A stretch of DNA of 64,000 bases from Bacteroidota bacterium (lineage in GTDB: Bacteria > Bacteroidota > Bacteroidia > B-17B0 > Aurantibacillaceae): assembly GCA_017303905.1 (NCBI GenBank), contig JAFLBH010000005.1:124001-188000 (forward strand). Direction: 5' to 3'. The notes below the pieces were generated by a model. The model worked only from the letters and a program-made list of their open reading frames with translations, was not told the DNA's origin and searched no databases. How positions within the stretch are numbered: position 1 is the first letter of the stretch; the number at the start of each line of letters is the position of its first letter. Position numbers and translations under genes: made by a program. Below, one piece after another: positions 9,015 through 16,741 of this stretch.

Positions 9015-10778
9015 ATGAAAGCAAAACACATTAATCAAAACAACAATCCTATCAGTATTCATTTTAAGGATAATAAACTTTCCTTTTCTACCAATGATAG
9101 CGGTTTATTATCCAAAGTAAAGGAGCATGCCGCCAAAAAACTTGAAAACGCATTGGAATGCGCGCAACTGGGCTTATGGGAATATGACACTATTACCAAT
9201 ATGATTTCGTTTAACGACAGTTACGCTAAAATTCTTGGCTATACAAGCAGAGAACTTCACGCGTATGGCACTTATGGCATTATGCATGAATTGATTCATC
9301 CGGAGGATTTAGAAAATGCGATAGACGCGTTTTCTAAAATGCTATCGGGCGAAAAACAGGAATTCCATTTTAATATGCGAATGCTGAACAAAAACAAACA
9401 ATATATCTGGATATTCAGCACCGGAAGCGCTTCGGAATGGGATGAAATCGGCACGCCTGTTAAATACATGGGTATCATGAAAGATAATTCGGAAGCTAAA
9501 ACAATTGAAAAGGAAAAGGAAAAACTCTACAAAGAGCTGGCACGTAAAAAGGAAACCTATGAAGAAAGAATAAAGGAACAACAGTTACTTTATACTGTTT
9601 TTAATCTGCTAAACAGTAATAAAAATGTAAATACCACATTAAATAATATCGTGAGCTTACTTCCTTCCGGCTGCCGGTTACCGGATGAAATTAGCGCCAG
9701 AATAACGTTTGACAACTTAACTTACTGCACAGAGCAGTTTAATGAATCATTCCACTTTTTAAATTCCTCCTTTCAAACCTCATCGGGCAAACAAGGACAA
9801 ATTGAACTATTTTACAAGAACGAGCTGTCGGAAAAAACAATCGGGCCTTCCTTTACCGAAGCTCATAACTTGATTGACACATTAAGCGTGATGCTTAAGT
9901 CGTGGTTAGATAAAAGGGAAACGGAACGTAACTTACAAAACATGCTGGTTGAATTGGAAGGGAAAATTGAGGAACGTACACAAGAGCTCAAAAAAGCGAA
10001 TGGTAAACTTATATCCATTAACAAAGACATTAACGACAGTATCAATTACGCGAACCGTATACAAAGAGCCATCTTACCAACTGAAAGCATGGTGAATGAA
10101 GCCTTTGATGAAGCGTTTGTTTTATATCTTCCAAAAGACATTATCAGCGGTGATTTTTACTGGTTGCATAATTCGGGCGATAAAGTATTTTACGTTTGTG
10201 CCGATTGTACGGGGCACGGTGTACCCGGCGCGTTAATGTCGATGGTTGGGAATCAATTATTAGATTACATTATTACAGATCGGAAAATTGATGATGCTGA
10301 AATGATACTTCATGAAATCGATAGATCCATTACCAAAATGTTTCAGAAAGGAAATATTGAAGAAGGCTTAAGAGACGGCATGTCGTTATCACTTTGCATC
10401 GTAGACAAATCCAACATGACTGTTTCGTTTGCAGGCGCGTATAATAACGCATATATATTCAGAAATGATGAAATATTGGTATTAGAAGCCGATCGCTTCT
10501 CGATTGGCGGACACGGAGATGAAATAAAACCGTTTCATAAAAGCGTTATATCCTATGAAAAAGGCGATTCGTTATATATGTTTACCGATGGCTTACCCGA
10601 TCAATTTGGCGGACCGAAAGGCAAAAAACTAATGCGAAAAAATGTATTGGAATTAATAAAGCAAAATACTCACGAAAGCTTTAATACGCAGGGAAAAATA
10701 TATGAGCATGCTTTTAAAAAATGGAAAGGCGATCAGTTTCAGGTGGATGATGTTACTTTACTGGGCGTTAAATTATAG
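9015..10778 (+). CDS. PAS-domain SpoIIE/PP2C-type serine/threonine phosphatase
   Basis: 587 residues from the ATG at 9015; an in-frame TTG at 8958 is a poorer start. Order: unstructured N-terminus, PAS_3-type domain (about 42-160, ...HPEDLE...YIWIFSTG...), coiled coil, a 115-residue module (190-305) shared with the giant kinase at the left edge, a second coiled coil ending in a signalling helix (DSINYANRIQRAILP, 341-355), and a SpoIIE/PP2C phosphatase. Metal-binding residues are visible: Asp380 in SGDFYW, Asp397 in DCTGHGVPGA, and the terminal VDDV. Such enzymes usually dephosphorylate an anti-sigma-factor antagonist, but none is encoded nearby, so the substrate is unknown. No membrane segment. 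Confidence 0.94.
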   Translation: MKAKHINQNNNPISIHFKDNKLSFSTNDSGLLSKVKEHAAKKLENALECAQLGLWEYDTITNMISFNDSYAKILGYTSRELHAYGTYGIMHELIHPEDLENAIDAFSKMLSGEKQEFHFNMRMLNKNKQYIWIFSTGSASEWDEIGTPVKYMGIMKDNSEAKTIEKEKEKLYKELARKKETYEERIKEQQLLYTVFNLLNSNKNVNTTLNNIVSLLPSGCRLPDEISARITFDNLTYCTEQFNESFHFLNSSFQTSSGKQGQIELFYKNELSEKTIGPSFTEAHNLIDTLSVMLKSWLDKRETERNLQNMLVELEGKIEERTQELKKANGKLISINKDINDSINYANRIQRAILPTESMVNEAFDEAFVLYLPKDIISGDFYWLHNSGDKVFYVCADCTGHGVPGALMSMVGNQLLDYIITDRKIDDAEMILHEIDRSITKMFQKGNIEEGLRDGMSLSLCIVDKSNMTVSFAGAYNNAYIFRNDEILVLEADRFSIGGHGDEIKPFHKSVISYEKGDSLYMFTDGLPDQFGGPKGKKLMRKNVLELIKQNTHESFNTQGKIYEHAFKKWKGDQFQVDDVTLLGVKL

Positions 10779-10880
10779 AACAGATACGCTCTCAAATACT
10801 CAGTTTAGCACCTCAAATCGTTAACAAAGTCAACGCCTAAAACAAGCTATTGAGCTAAATTAAAAGAATGATTTCTCGTT

Positions 10881-10896
10881 TATTAGTATATTAGTA
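10881..10896 (+). repeat. Tandem octamer TATTAGTA x2 upstream of LuxR-type regulator
   Basis: TATTAGTA is repeated twice without a gap, ending 18 bases before the ATG at 10915. The same word occurs on the minus strand at 4115-4122, just upstream of the giant kinase start. In DNA this AT-rich it could be chance; a promoter or operator element is possible. Confidence 0.3.
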
Positions 10897-10914
10897 TCAC
10901 TAAGTACTGAGAAT

Positions 10915-11547
10915 ATGTCTACCATCCGAATTTTAGTTGCCGATAATTATCCTTTAAGCCGTAACGGAATAGTTCATTTATTACGCAGGGATTATGATAA
11001 AATAATAATTTCTGAAGCCGACACCTTTCATAAAATTGACAAGCTGCTGTTTGACAAAAAATTTAATTTACTAATACTTAGTCAATCGGAAGTAGGCAAA
11101 AATCATTTTTCCGCTATCAGAAGAATTAAAAATTCCTATCCGGAATTACCAATATTGGTAATGTGTATTTATCCGGAGAACTCCTATTCTTATAAAGTAT
11201 TAAAATCCGGAGCGATGGCATATTTATCCAGAAGTTCAGGAATCAATGAGTTTAAAACCGCTGTAAAATATTTGCTGGCCGGTAAAGAGTATATTTCTTC
11301 AAATACTCTCCTGAGTTTAATGGAAAAAACCCGCAAGCAAAAAAAATTATCCATTGAGCAATTAAGCAGCAGAGAATTACAGGTGCTGAAACTTTTGGCT
11401 GCCGGCAAATCGAATAAAACGATTGCACAGGAAACAAAACTGGTGGGAACAACAATAAGTACGTATCGTTTGCGTATCTTGAAAAAATTAGGCCTAAAAA
11501 ACAATGCGCAACTTATTAAAATTGCCATCGACTACAACCTGGTGTAA
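10915..11547 (+). CDS. LuxR/NarL-type regulator with a degenerate receiver
   Basis: 210 residues. The C-terminal helix-turn-helix is a good GerE/LuxR domain (about 145-205: LSSRELQVLKLLAAGKSNKT, IAQETKL, TISTYRLRILKKLG). The N-terminal half folds like a receiver (ILVADNYPLSRNG, 6-18) but the position of the phospho-acceptor Asp, normally LLDLNMPG, reads LILSQSEVG with Ser56 there. The conserved Lys region is YLSRSS instead of YLLKDA. It is therefore probably not phosphorylated in the usual way and may act constitutively or by another input. It is transcribed toward the LuxR-type response regulator at 11554-12210, whose receiver is intact; only 6 bases separate the two stops. Confidence 0.9.
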   Translation: MSTIRILVADNYPLSRNGIVHLLRRDYDKIIISEADTFHKIDKLLFDKKFNLLILSQSEVGKNHFSAIRRIKNSYPELPILVMCIYPENSYSYKVLKSGAMAYLSRSSGINEFKTAVKYLLAGKEYISSNTLLSLMEKTRKQKKLSIEQLSSRELQVLKLLAAGKSNKTIAQETKLVGTTISTYRLRILKKLGLKNNAQLIKIAIDYNLV

Positions 11548-11553
11548 AAAGTT

Positions 11554-12210
11554 TTACTTAATCAGTTTACATTTATAGGCGTACATAACAATACCGGCCG
11601 TATTTTTCGCTCCAATCTTTTTCAGAATTCTTTCACGGTGTCCATCCACTGAACGTACGCTTAAATCAAGTATCGCGGCAATTTCCTTATTGGTAAGTTC
11701 TTCGCAAATTAACCGGGTAATTTCAGTTTCAATATCAGAAAGCTGATTGTAATTAAATTTAGGGGTAATTTTCTCGTTGGAAATCAAACTTCGCAACATA
11801 CCCTTCGAAAATTTATCGTTAAAATAATAATTGCTTTCAACCACCGATTTAATGGCATTCACCACATTATCTATGTCCTCGCTCTTAGGTAAAAATCCAT
11901 TTGCACCTGTTTCAATCAAATGTATCACCATTTCCTCCTCATCATGCATGGTTAAAATAATCACTTTGGTTGGATAACCTTTTGATTTGATTTTCTTGAG
12001 CGCATCAATTCCATTCATTATCGGCATTTCAATATCGAGCAATATTACATCCGGTAATTGTTCTGATTTTTCTAAATGATCCATTAAATCTTTACCGTCT
12101 ACCGCCTCAAACAGAATGTTAATTTCATCAAACTCCTTTAAAAGTGAAATGATTCCTTTTCTGAACAGATGCTGATCATCAGCAATGGCTACATTAATTT
12201 TTTCCGTCAT
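11554..12210 (-). CDS. LuxR/NarL-family response regulator
   Basis: 218 residues. The receiver has ADDQH (10-14), phospho-acceptor Asp59 in LLDIEMPIMNG, LTMHDEE and FLPKSE (Lys). The C-terminal LuxR HTH (about 150-215) reads LSDIETEITRLICEELTNKE, IAAILDLSVRSVDGHRERIL. The start ATG overlaps the end of the upstream kinase gene by 17 bases, so the two are translationally coupled and form a two-component pair. DNA binding upon phosphorylation is expected from the family; targets are unknown but may include the dyad-rich region upstream of 13975. Confidence 0.95.
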   Translation of the reverse strand: MTEKINVAIADDQHLFRKGIISLLKEFDEINILFEAVDGKDLMDHLEKSEQLPDVILLDIEMPIMNGIDALKKIKSKGYPTKVIILTMHDEEEMVIHLIETGANGFLPKSEDIDNVVNAIKSVVESNYYFNDKFSKGMLRSLISNEKITPKFNYNQLSDIETEITRLICEELTNKEIAAILDLSVRSVDGHRERILKKIGAKNTAGIVMYAYKCKLIK

Positions 12211-13012
12211 AAATCGGTGTTTTAAGCGTAATTTTTGGTTGATGTTCTGCTCCGTTCATATAAGATAATTCGGAGGAGGTAAGCTGAGCTCTGCTTTGAA
12301 TACTTTTAAGCCCTATTCCCCTACCCGCCTGAATTAACTCCTTTATTACATCGTTAGTGATGCCTACACCGTTATGAAAAATGGTGGTTATTAAAAGTTT
12401 ATCCTGAACTTTTGTCTCCAGTTTAATGGATGTTGCGCCGCTGTGTTTAATTACATTATTAAGAAGCTCTTTAATTAAACGATACAGCTGCAATTCATTT
12501 TTCTTACTAAAGGTAACTTCCACATCGTTACTCTGATATTCTACATTTACCAAATCACTTAAATCCAATTGACGGCACAGTTCCTTTAATCCCTTTATTA
12601 AACCAAGGATGGATAAGGTGGGCGGCATTAAGTCGTGGGAAATAGCGCGCAATGTAGAAATGGAATCTTCCAAAATATTTTGATTGTCTTCAATCAATTG
12701 CAGAGTAAGGTTTGTGTCGTTTATGTTTCTTTTAATTTTCGTAAAATTAAGTTTAATCACATTGAGAGTCATACCCACATCATCGTGTATATTACCGGCA
12801 ATTTTTTTTCGTTCGGCCTCAGCTACCTCAACGGAGGCATCCAGGAGCTGACGTTGAAATTCATTTTCTTTATCCTGAAGAATGGTTTTGTTAGCCAACA
12901 TGCGCTTTTGATAGTACATAACAAATACAACAATAAAAGAAGCCAGGGTAAGCATGCCCAAACTCCCTAATACCACGATAACCGTAAAATCTATGCCTTC
13001 TTTACCTTCCAA
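12194..13012 (-). CDS. NarX-type (HisKA_3) sensor histidine kinase with one membrane helix
   Basis: 272 residues from a TTG at 13012; ATG alternatives lie only inside the membrane helix. One transmembrane segment (about 10-33, VIVVLGSLGM...) is followed by a coiled coil, a HisKA_3 dimerisation domain with His76 in GNIHDDVGMTL, and HATPase_c (KELLNNVIKHS; GRGIGLKSIQSR). It has no extracytoplasmic sensor of its own. The 7TM gene upstream overlaps it by 22 bases, so that protein may supply the sensing part. The response regulator downstream overlaps by 17 bases. Confidence 0.92.
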   Translation of the reverse strand: MEGKEGIDFTVIVVLGSLGMLTLASFIVVFVMYYQKRMLANKTILQDKENEFQRQLLDASVEVAEAERKKIAGNIHDDVGMTLNVIKLNFTKIKRNINDTNLTLQLIEDNQNILEDSISTLRAISHDLMPPTLSILGLIKGLKELCRQLDLSDLVNVEYQSNDVEVTFSKKNELQLYRLIKELLNNVIKHSGATSIKLETKVQDKLLITTIFHNGVGITNDVIKELIQAGRGIGLKSIQSRAQLTSSELSYMNGAEHQPKITLKTPIYDGKN

Positions 13013-13623
13013 AATCCTATACTAATAAATAAATACCAAACCGCATTTACAAAGGTGTGAATTTTATACATTTCCATGTACGTTTTATTACCCTGACTAA
13101 TCAGATAATTTCCAAACAGGAATAAAAACAAACTACCCGAAAAATAAAAAAGTACAGCAATATTAATCCAGAAAAAAGGCGCATCTAATAATTTATCGAA
13201 TAACATCCGACTCATAATGAGATAAAAAGAAATCAGGGAGTAAACAATGAGGGTGATGGATTCTATTGATACCGTTAAAGTATTAACTCTTTTAAACCCA
13301 TTAATAAAAAAGAGATCAATAAGGGCAATTAGCAAAAAAACCAATAATACTATTTTATTAAAATAGGTTTTCTTGACACTATTTGTAAAATTTGAATAGA
13401 AAAATGACAAGAAAACAAACTCCAGTATTGTAAAACAATTGAAAATACCTAGCGTATTTATGTTTCTTTTCATAAGAATTAAAGTAATTATTTCTATTCC
13501 TAAAGAAATAATTAAAAGCCAAAAAACACTTTTATAATCCGCAGACTTATAGATTGATTTACCGAGACCAATAAAAATTGGAATCAACATCATGAAGCTA
13601 ACAAAGTATAAAATAAGCGACAT
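12991..13623 (-). CDS. Seven-helix integral membrane protein, possible sensor partner of the downstream kinase
   Basis: 210 residues from the ATG at 13623; an in-frame TTG at 13656 would lie upstream of a terminator-like hairpin. Seven hydrophobic segments fill the protein (for example SLILYFVSFMMLIPIFIGLG, VFWLLIISLGIEIITLILM, FFWINIAVLFYFSGSLFLFL), leaving only short loops and no enzymatic domain. I know of no named family for it. Its overlap with a HisKA_3 kinase that lacks a sensor suggests the two together form a split receptor kinase. This is inference from context. Confidence 0.82.
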   Translation of the reverse strand: MSLILYFVSFMMLIPIFIGLGKSIYKSADYKSVFWLLIISLGIEIITLILMKRNINTLGIFNCFTILEFVFLSFFYSNFTNSVKKTYFNKIVLLVFLLIALIDLFFINGFKRVNTLTVSIESITLIVYSLISFYLIMSRMLFDKLLDAPFFWINIAVLFYFSGSLFLFLFGNYLISQGNKTYMEMYKIHTFVNAVWYLFISIGFWKVKKA

Positions 13624-13645
13624 AAAAAAGGGACCAAAAGTCCCT
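13624..13645 (-). terminator. Intrinsic terminator directly in front of the 7TM gene
   Basis: On the minus strand AGGGAC-TTTTG-GTCCCT is followed at once by TTTTTT and then the ATG at 13623. The hairpin lies 12 bases after the stop of the small gene at 13658. It should end most transcripts of that gene and let a fraction read through into the 7TM/kinase/regulator operon. Confidence 0.6.
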
Positions 13646-13657
13646 AATTTAAACAAA

Positions 13658-13975
13658 TTAACCCATTAACTGACTTCCATTTCCATCACAATATGGTGGA
13701 CAACCAAATCCCTTTTCCAAAATATAACCGTCGGTCATGTCATTTCCGTCTTCATTAGTTCCTACCAACACCATAATAGGATTTCCATCATCATCAATTG
13801 CTTTGTAAATACGAATGCCCTGACAAGCACGTTGATTTAACAAACTGTTTAGGTGATTAATTCCATAAAAAATTGCATTAACACCATCAAAGTGCTCGCT
13901 ATTGCGATAATTAGCTGTCCATCTGGCAGCGTCTTCAAGAGAAACCATTTCTCCTTCATTTCCTGTAAAAGCCAT
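13658..13975 (-). CDS. Small soluble protein with a CPPxC C-terminal motif, function unknown
   Basis: 105 residues starting MAFTGNEGE with no signal peptide or membrane segment. Acidic and glycine-rich, with a conserved-looking core (GVNAIFYGINHLNSLLNQRA, GIRIYKAIDD, VLVGTNEDGNDMTDGYILEKG) and a C-terminal pair of cysteines in GCPPYCDGN. From memory, short unnamed Bacteroidota proteins of this type (FTGNEGE start, CxGIRIY, CPPxC end) exist, but I know of no assigned function. It is followed by a terminator and then the 7TM/HisKA_3/LuxR operon. Its upstream region contains three dyads and a TAATTTTG box. An effector or ligand-related role with that sensor is a reasonable guess only. Confidence 0.85.
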   Translation of the reverse strand: MAFTGNEGEMVSLEDAARWTANYRNSEHFDGVNAIFYGINHLNSLLNQRACQGIRIYKAIDDDGNPIMVLVGTNEDGNDMTDGYILEKGFGCPPYCDGNGSQLMG

Positions 13976-14000
13976 AATTGTATTTTTTTATAAGTTTAAC

Positions 14001-14008
14001 CAAAATTA
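14001..14008 (-). promoter_or_regulatory. Putative -10 box of the small CPPxC gene
   Basis: On the minus strand this reads TAATTTTG, an exact match to the bacteroidotal -10 consensus TAnnTTTG, 25 bases upstream of the ATG at 13975. No TTG was found at the right distance for a -35, so the promoter may need an activator. Confidence 0.4.
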
Positions 14009-14033
14009 GAGCTATTTCAAGGCTACCCTACGT

Positions 14034-14062
14034 GTGTTGAAACACCTGAAAAACAATTGTTT
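14034..14062. promoter_or_regulatory. Two adjacent dyads upstream of the small CPPxC gene
   Basis: GTGTTGAAACAC (14034-14045, 5-bp arms, GA spacer) and the perfect 12-bp palindrome AAACAATTGTTT (14051-14062) lie 26-54 bases upstream of the TAATTTTG box at 14001-14008, the place where activators usually bind. A LuxR-type regulator encoded downstream is a candidate binder. Confidence 0.4.
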
Positions 14063-14110
14063 GATTTAGATTGGTTTAAAAAATCAGTGACGTAAAAACA
14101 CACACGTTTT

Positions 14111-14128
14111 TGTAGTTATACAACTACA
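14111..14128. promoter_or_regulatory. Inverted repeat TGTAG-N8-CTACA (copy 1)
   Basis: TGTAGTT-ATAC-AACTACA, 7-bp arms, lies just past the stop of the three-PAS kinase and about 136 bases upstream of the small gene at 13975. A second copy with the same outer arms and spacing is at 16599-16616. No T tract follows on the minus strand, so a terminator role for the kinase is less likely than an operator. Confidence 0.35.
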
Positions 14129-14134
14129 GAACAG

Positions 14135-16039
14135 TTATACGTAGGCCATCGGAAACAAAATGGTAAAACAGGTTCCGGCATCGGGCTCACTTTCAACATT
14201 AATAACACCTCCCATCGATTCAACCTGTGTTTTGGTCATGTGCAAGCCAAGTCCTTTACCCTCCGTATCAAAATTAAATCGTTTGTACAATCCAAATAAA
14301 TGTTCACCATACTCCTTTAAATTTATCCCAATTCCATTATCACATATCTTTATTTCAATTTCATTTCCCTTTTTAGCGACCGTTATATGTAATTTCAATA
14401 CACGCTGTACCGATCGGTATTTTATAGCATTACTGATGAGGTTATAGAATATGCTTTCCAGATAACTTTTGATGGTAAACATGTGGCTTGCATTTTCATC
14501 TATATCTATACACAATAAACAACCCGAGTTCAGAATTTCCTGTTCAAGCGTTTCAAGTATGCCCTGCAATAATTTATGAAAATAAACCTTCTCTCGCTTT
14601 TGATTGATGCTGGATTTGGCATAAAGAATTGAGCTTAAATCCTTCACGATTTCGTCCATTTTCAAGGAGGCCTCTCTGATAAACGAAAGAACTCTGTCAC
14701 GTTCTTTTTCGTTTATATTACTCTGATTTAAAATGCTTGTTAAACCAATAATATTGGCTATTGGTGATCGGAGATTATGAGAAACAATATAATTAAACTG
14801 CATCATCTCATTGTTTCTATTCGTAAGTTCGTTAATGAGTTTCTTCATTTCGAATTCCTTATTCTTTATCTCAGTTATGTCGCGAATAATTGTCTGTATT
14901 CCAACTAACTTATTCTTTTCTATAACCGGCGACAACCTGTCTTCTAACCACAATCTTTTTCCGGCGGTTGTGAGTCCTTCGTACACAAATGAAACCTCTT
15001 TTTCATATCCGTGTATATAATCTGCGTAATGCTTTCGTAATCCCGCTTGCCATCCGGGGGCAATATATTCTTCCAAATTAAGATTAATCAACTCGATCTC
15101 TTCTAATCCGATTAATTCTAAAAAACGCTTATTTGCGAATTTTACCCGCCCCGATAAATCGCGCACAACAATCGCATCATTAATGTTTTCTACAAGATTT
15201 TTATACTTACGCTCATTTTTAACCAATACATCCAACATGTGTTTGCGCTCTGTTATGTCTCTGAAGAAACATTGTACACCAATCTGCACTTCATCCTCCC
15301 ATAAAGGCGAGCAGTTTCCTTCGATGTATATTTTCACGCCGGCTTTTGTAACAAACGCGGTTTCGGGTACTTTAACGGGTTTTCCGGCCAAAACTTTTTT
15401 TAATAAGCGCTTAAAGGGTACGAATGATTCTTTATGTATAATATTGAAAATATTAACCAACTCAATTTCCTGGTCGTTATAAAGAAATGCTTTTTTAAAA
15501 TAGTTGTTTAAAAAAACGAATTTTCCTTCTAAGTCAAACGAAAAGATTAATTCGTTACTCCGTTCGAGTATTTCTCTGTACCTCGACTCGCTTCTCGCAA
15601 TTTTTCTTGAAAATAATATACGATCCGTAATGTCGACTTGCCTTATTACTAATTTGAGATCCGACTCATCATACCCGGTTATAGAGAGTAAAAACCATTT
15701 TTCCTTATTAGCTATTTCTGTTTTATATTCTAATTGAAAAAAATTGAGCTTGCCATTTAAAATTTTATAAATTCCATCCAGCACTTTAAGGGCATTGGCG
15801 TTTTTTTTTGTTGAACTTAAAAATAATACATCGAGGTAGTTGTCGCCCACCTTACCACTTACCAATGTATTCTTTACTTTTTTATTGCTGAAATTAAACC
15901 ATGATTCGTTGGCGAATATAATATTACCGAAATTATTTATTACCGCTAATTGGGATTTAAGGACAGATAAAATTCCACGGTTTAACGCTTCACTTTTCTT
16001 TAAGTCGTCGAGCACTTTAATTTTGTCATCAATTATCAT
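14135..16039 (-). CDS. Three-PAS sensor histidine kinase
   Basis: 634 residues, soluble. Three PAS domains (about 22-145, 150-268, 276-392; the last two end in FRDITERK and IRDITEIK) are followed by HisKA with His421 in IVSHNLRSPIANIIGLTSIL and HATPase_c with NLISNAIKY, DNGIGI and GKGLGLHMTKTQ near the C-terminus. The catalytic part closely resembles that of the tandem-PAS kinase at 4352 (both have TKTQ[IV]ESMGG), so the two are paralogues with different sensors. The single-domain response regulator at 16129 lies upstream on the same strand, 89 bases away, and is the likely partner. Start ATG at 16039 gives a complete first PAS. Confidence 0.95.
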   Translation of the reverse strand: MIIDDKIKVLDDLKKSEALNRGILSVLKSQLAVINNFGNIIFANESWFNFSNKKVKNTLVSGKVGDNYLDVLFLSSTKKNANALKVLDGIYKILNGKLNFFQLEYKTEIANKEKWFLLSITGYDESDLKLVIRQVDITDRILFSRKIARSESRYREILERSNELIFSFDLEGKFVFLNNYFKKAFLYNDQEIELVNIFNIIHKESFVPFKRLLKKVLAGKPVKVPETAFVTKAGVKIYIEGNCSPLWEDEVQIGVQCFFRDITERKHMLDVLVKNERKYKNLVENINDAIVVRDLSGRVKFANKRFLELIGLEEIELINLNLEEYIAPGWQAGLRKHYADYIHGYEKEVSFVYEGLTTAGKRLWLEDRLSPVIEKNKLVGIQTIIRDITEIKNKEFEMKKLINELTNRNNEMMQFNYIVSHNLRSPIANIIGLTSILNQSNINEKERDRVLSFIREASLKMDEIVKDLSSILYAKSSINQKREKVYFHKLLQGILETLEQEILNSGCLLCIDIDENASHMFTIKSYLESIFYNLISNAIKYRSVQRVLKLHITVAKKGNEIEIKICDNGIGINLKEYGEHLFGLYKRFNFDTEGKGLGLHMTKTQVESMGGVINVESEPDAGTCFTILFPMAYV

Positions 16040-16045
16040 ATAAAA

Positions 16046-16065
16046 CCGGAATTTTTATTATCCGG
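16046..16065 (-). promoter_or_regulatory. Short inverted repeat in the leader of the three-PAS kinase
   Basis: CCGGA and TCCGG are separated by 10 bases, ending 6 bases upstream of the ATG at 16039. The GC-rich arms stand out in an AT-rich leader and could form an mRNA hairpin next to the ribosome binding region. Weak evidence. Confidence 0.25.
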
Positions 16066-16128
16066 AACGGTGTATCGTTTACGCGTTATGGACACTTCCA
16101 TAACCTGATAATTCACTTTTTAGACACT

Positions 16129-16503
16129 CTAATTAATACATAAAGAGTAGACTGCTTCAGCATTAAGAGGTTTGTTCAAAAATGCTTTTACCTGTTTAAA
16201 TTGCTTAGAGTAATCGCGTTCAATCAAATTGCTTGAAGAAGTCAATATTATAAAATTCATTTCAATACCCAGCTCTTCAATTTTACCTATTAATTCATAC
16301 CCATTCATTTGCGGCATGTTTAAGTCAAGTAATACAATAGAATTTTGTTCTATTCCGGTTTTAGAAACATCATCGATAAACCGGGAAGGATCGGTGTACT
16401 TTTTTATGACCGCTTTTGGAAATTGTGCCAGTATGAGATACTCACTGATGAAATTACTTGTTTCATCATCATCAACTAAATAGAATATGATGTTATTATC
16501 CAT
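16129..16503 (-). CDS. Single-domain response regulator
   Basis: 124 residues. Receiver signature: VDDDE (10-14), phospho-acceptor Asp60 in LLDLNMPQMNGYE, LTSSS for the conserved Ser/Thr, and FLNKPL for the Lys. No output domain. It belongs to the same Rcp1/CheY-like type as the regulators at 5761 and 7668 and lies upstream of the three-PAS kinase on the same strand, so a kinase-regulator pair is likely. An exact TAATTTTG box lies 23 bases upstream of the ATG. Confidence 0.93.
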   Translation of the reverse strand: MDNNIIFYLVDDDETSNFISEYLILAQFPKAVIKKYTDPSRFIDDVSKTGIEQNSIVLLDLNMPQMNGYELIGKIEELGIEMNFIILTSSSNLIERDYSKQFKQVKAFLNKPLNAEAVYSLCIN

Positions 16504-16525
16504 TTTTTTATCTGCCTATCTGATA

Positions 16526-16533
16526 CAAAATTA
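16526..16533 (-). promoter_or_regulatory. Putative -10 box of the response regulator
   Basis: Minus strand TAATTTTG, identical to the box in front of the small CPPxC gene and an exact match to TAnnTTTG, 22 bases upstream of the ATG at 16503. No matching -35 TTG at usual spacing was seen. Confidence 0.4.
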
Positions 16534-16598
16534 CCCCCATATTATTTAAAAAAAAAGTGTGAAAACACCCAAATGCCTATGATTTTTTACGTGCGATT

Positions 16599-16616
16599 TG
16601 TAGATATAATTCTACA
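16599..16616. promoter_or_regulatory. Inverted repeat TGTAG-N8-CTACA (copy 2)
   Basis: TGTAGA-TATAAT-TCTACA, 6-bp arms, about 65-90 bases upstream of the TAATTTTG box of the response regulator gene. It shares the TGTAG...CTACA outer arms and total length of 18 bases with the copy at 14111-14128. Confidence 0.35.
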
Positions 16617-16698
16617 AAATTAATAAAACAGCGTGTAAGTTGCATATAAAAGACGTTTGCATCAAAGAAACAAAACTGAGAATATCCATGAAAACAAA

Positions 16699-16720
16699 AA
16701 GCCCCGCAATTGCGGGGCTT
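16699..16720 (-). terminator. Intrinsic terminator of the large secreted protein gene
   Basis: A perfect palindrome with arms AAGCCCCGCAA/TTGCGGGGCTT. On the minus strand it is followed by TTTTTGTTTT. It lies 21 bases after the stop at 16742 and ends that gene's transcript. Confidence 0.9.
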
Positions 16721-16741
16721 AATTTTTGAAATAAAATTTAA

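Noticed and set aside
10779..10914. Terminator or RNA gene after the PAS-phosphatase
   Set aside because: No stable GC hairpin with a T run; only the tandem TATTAGTA was worth noting.
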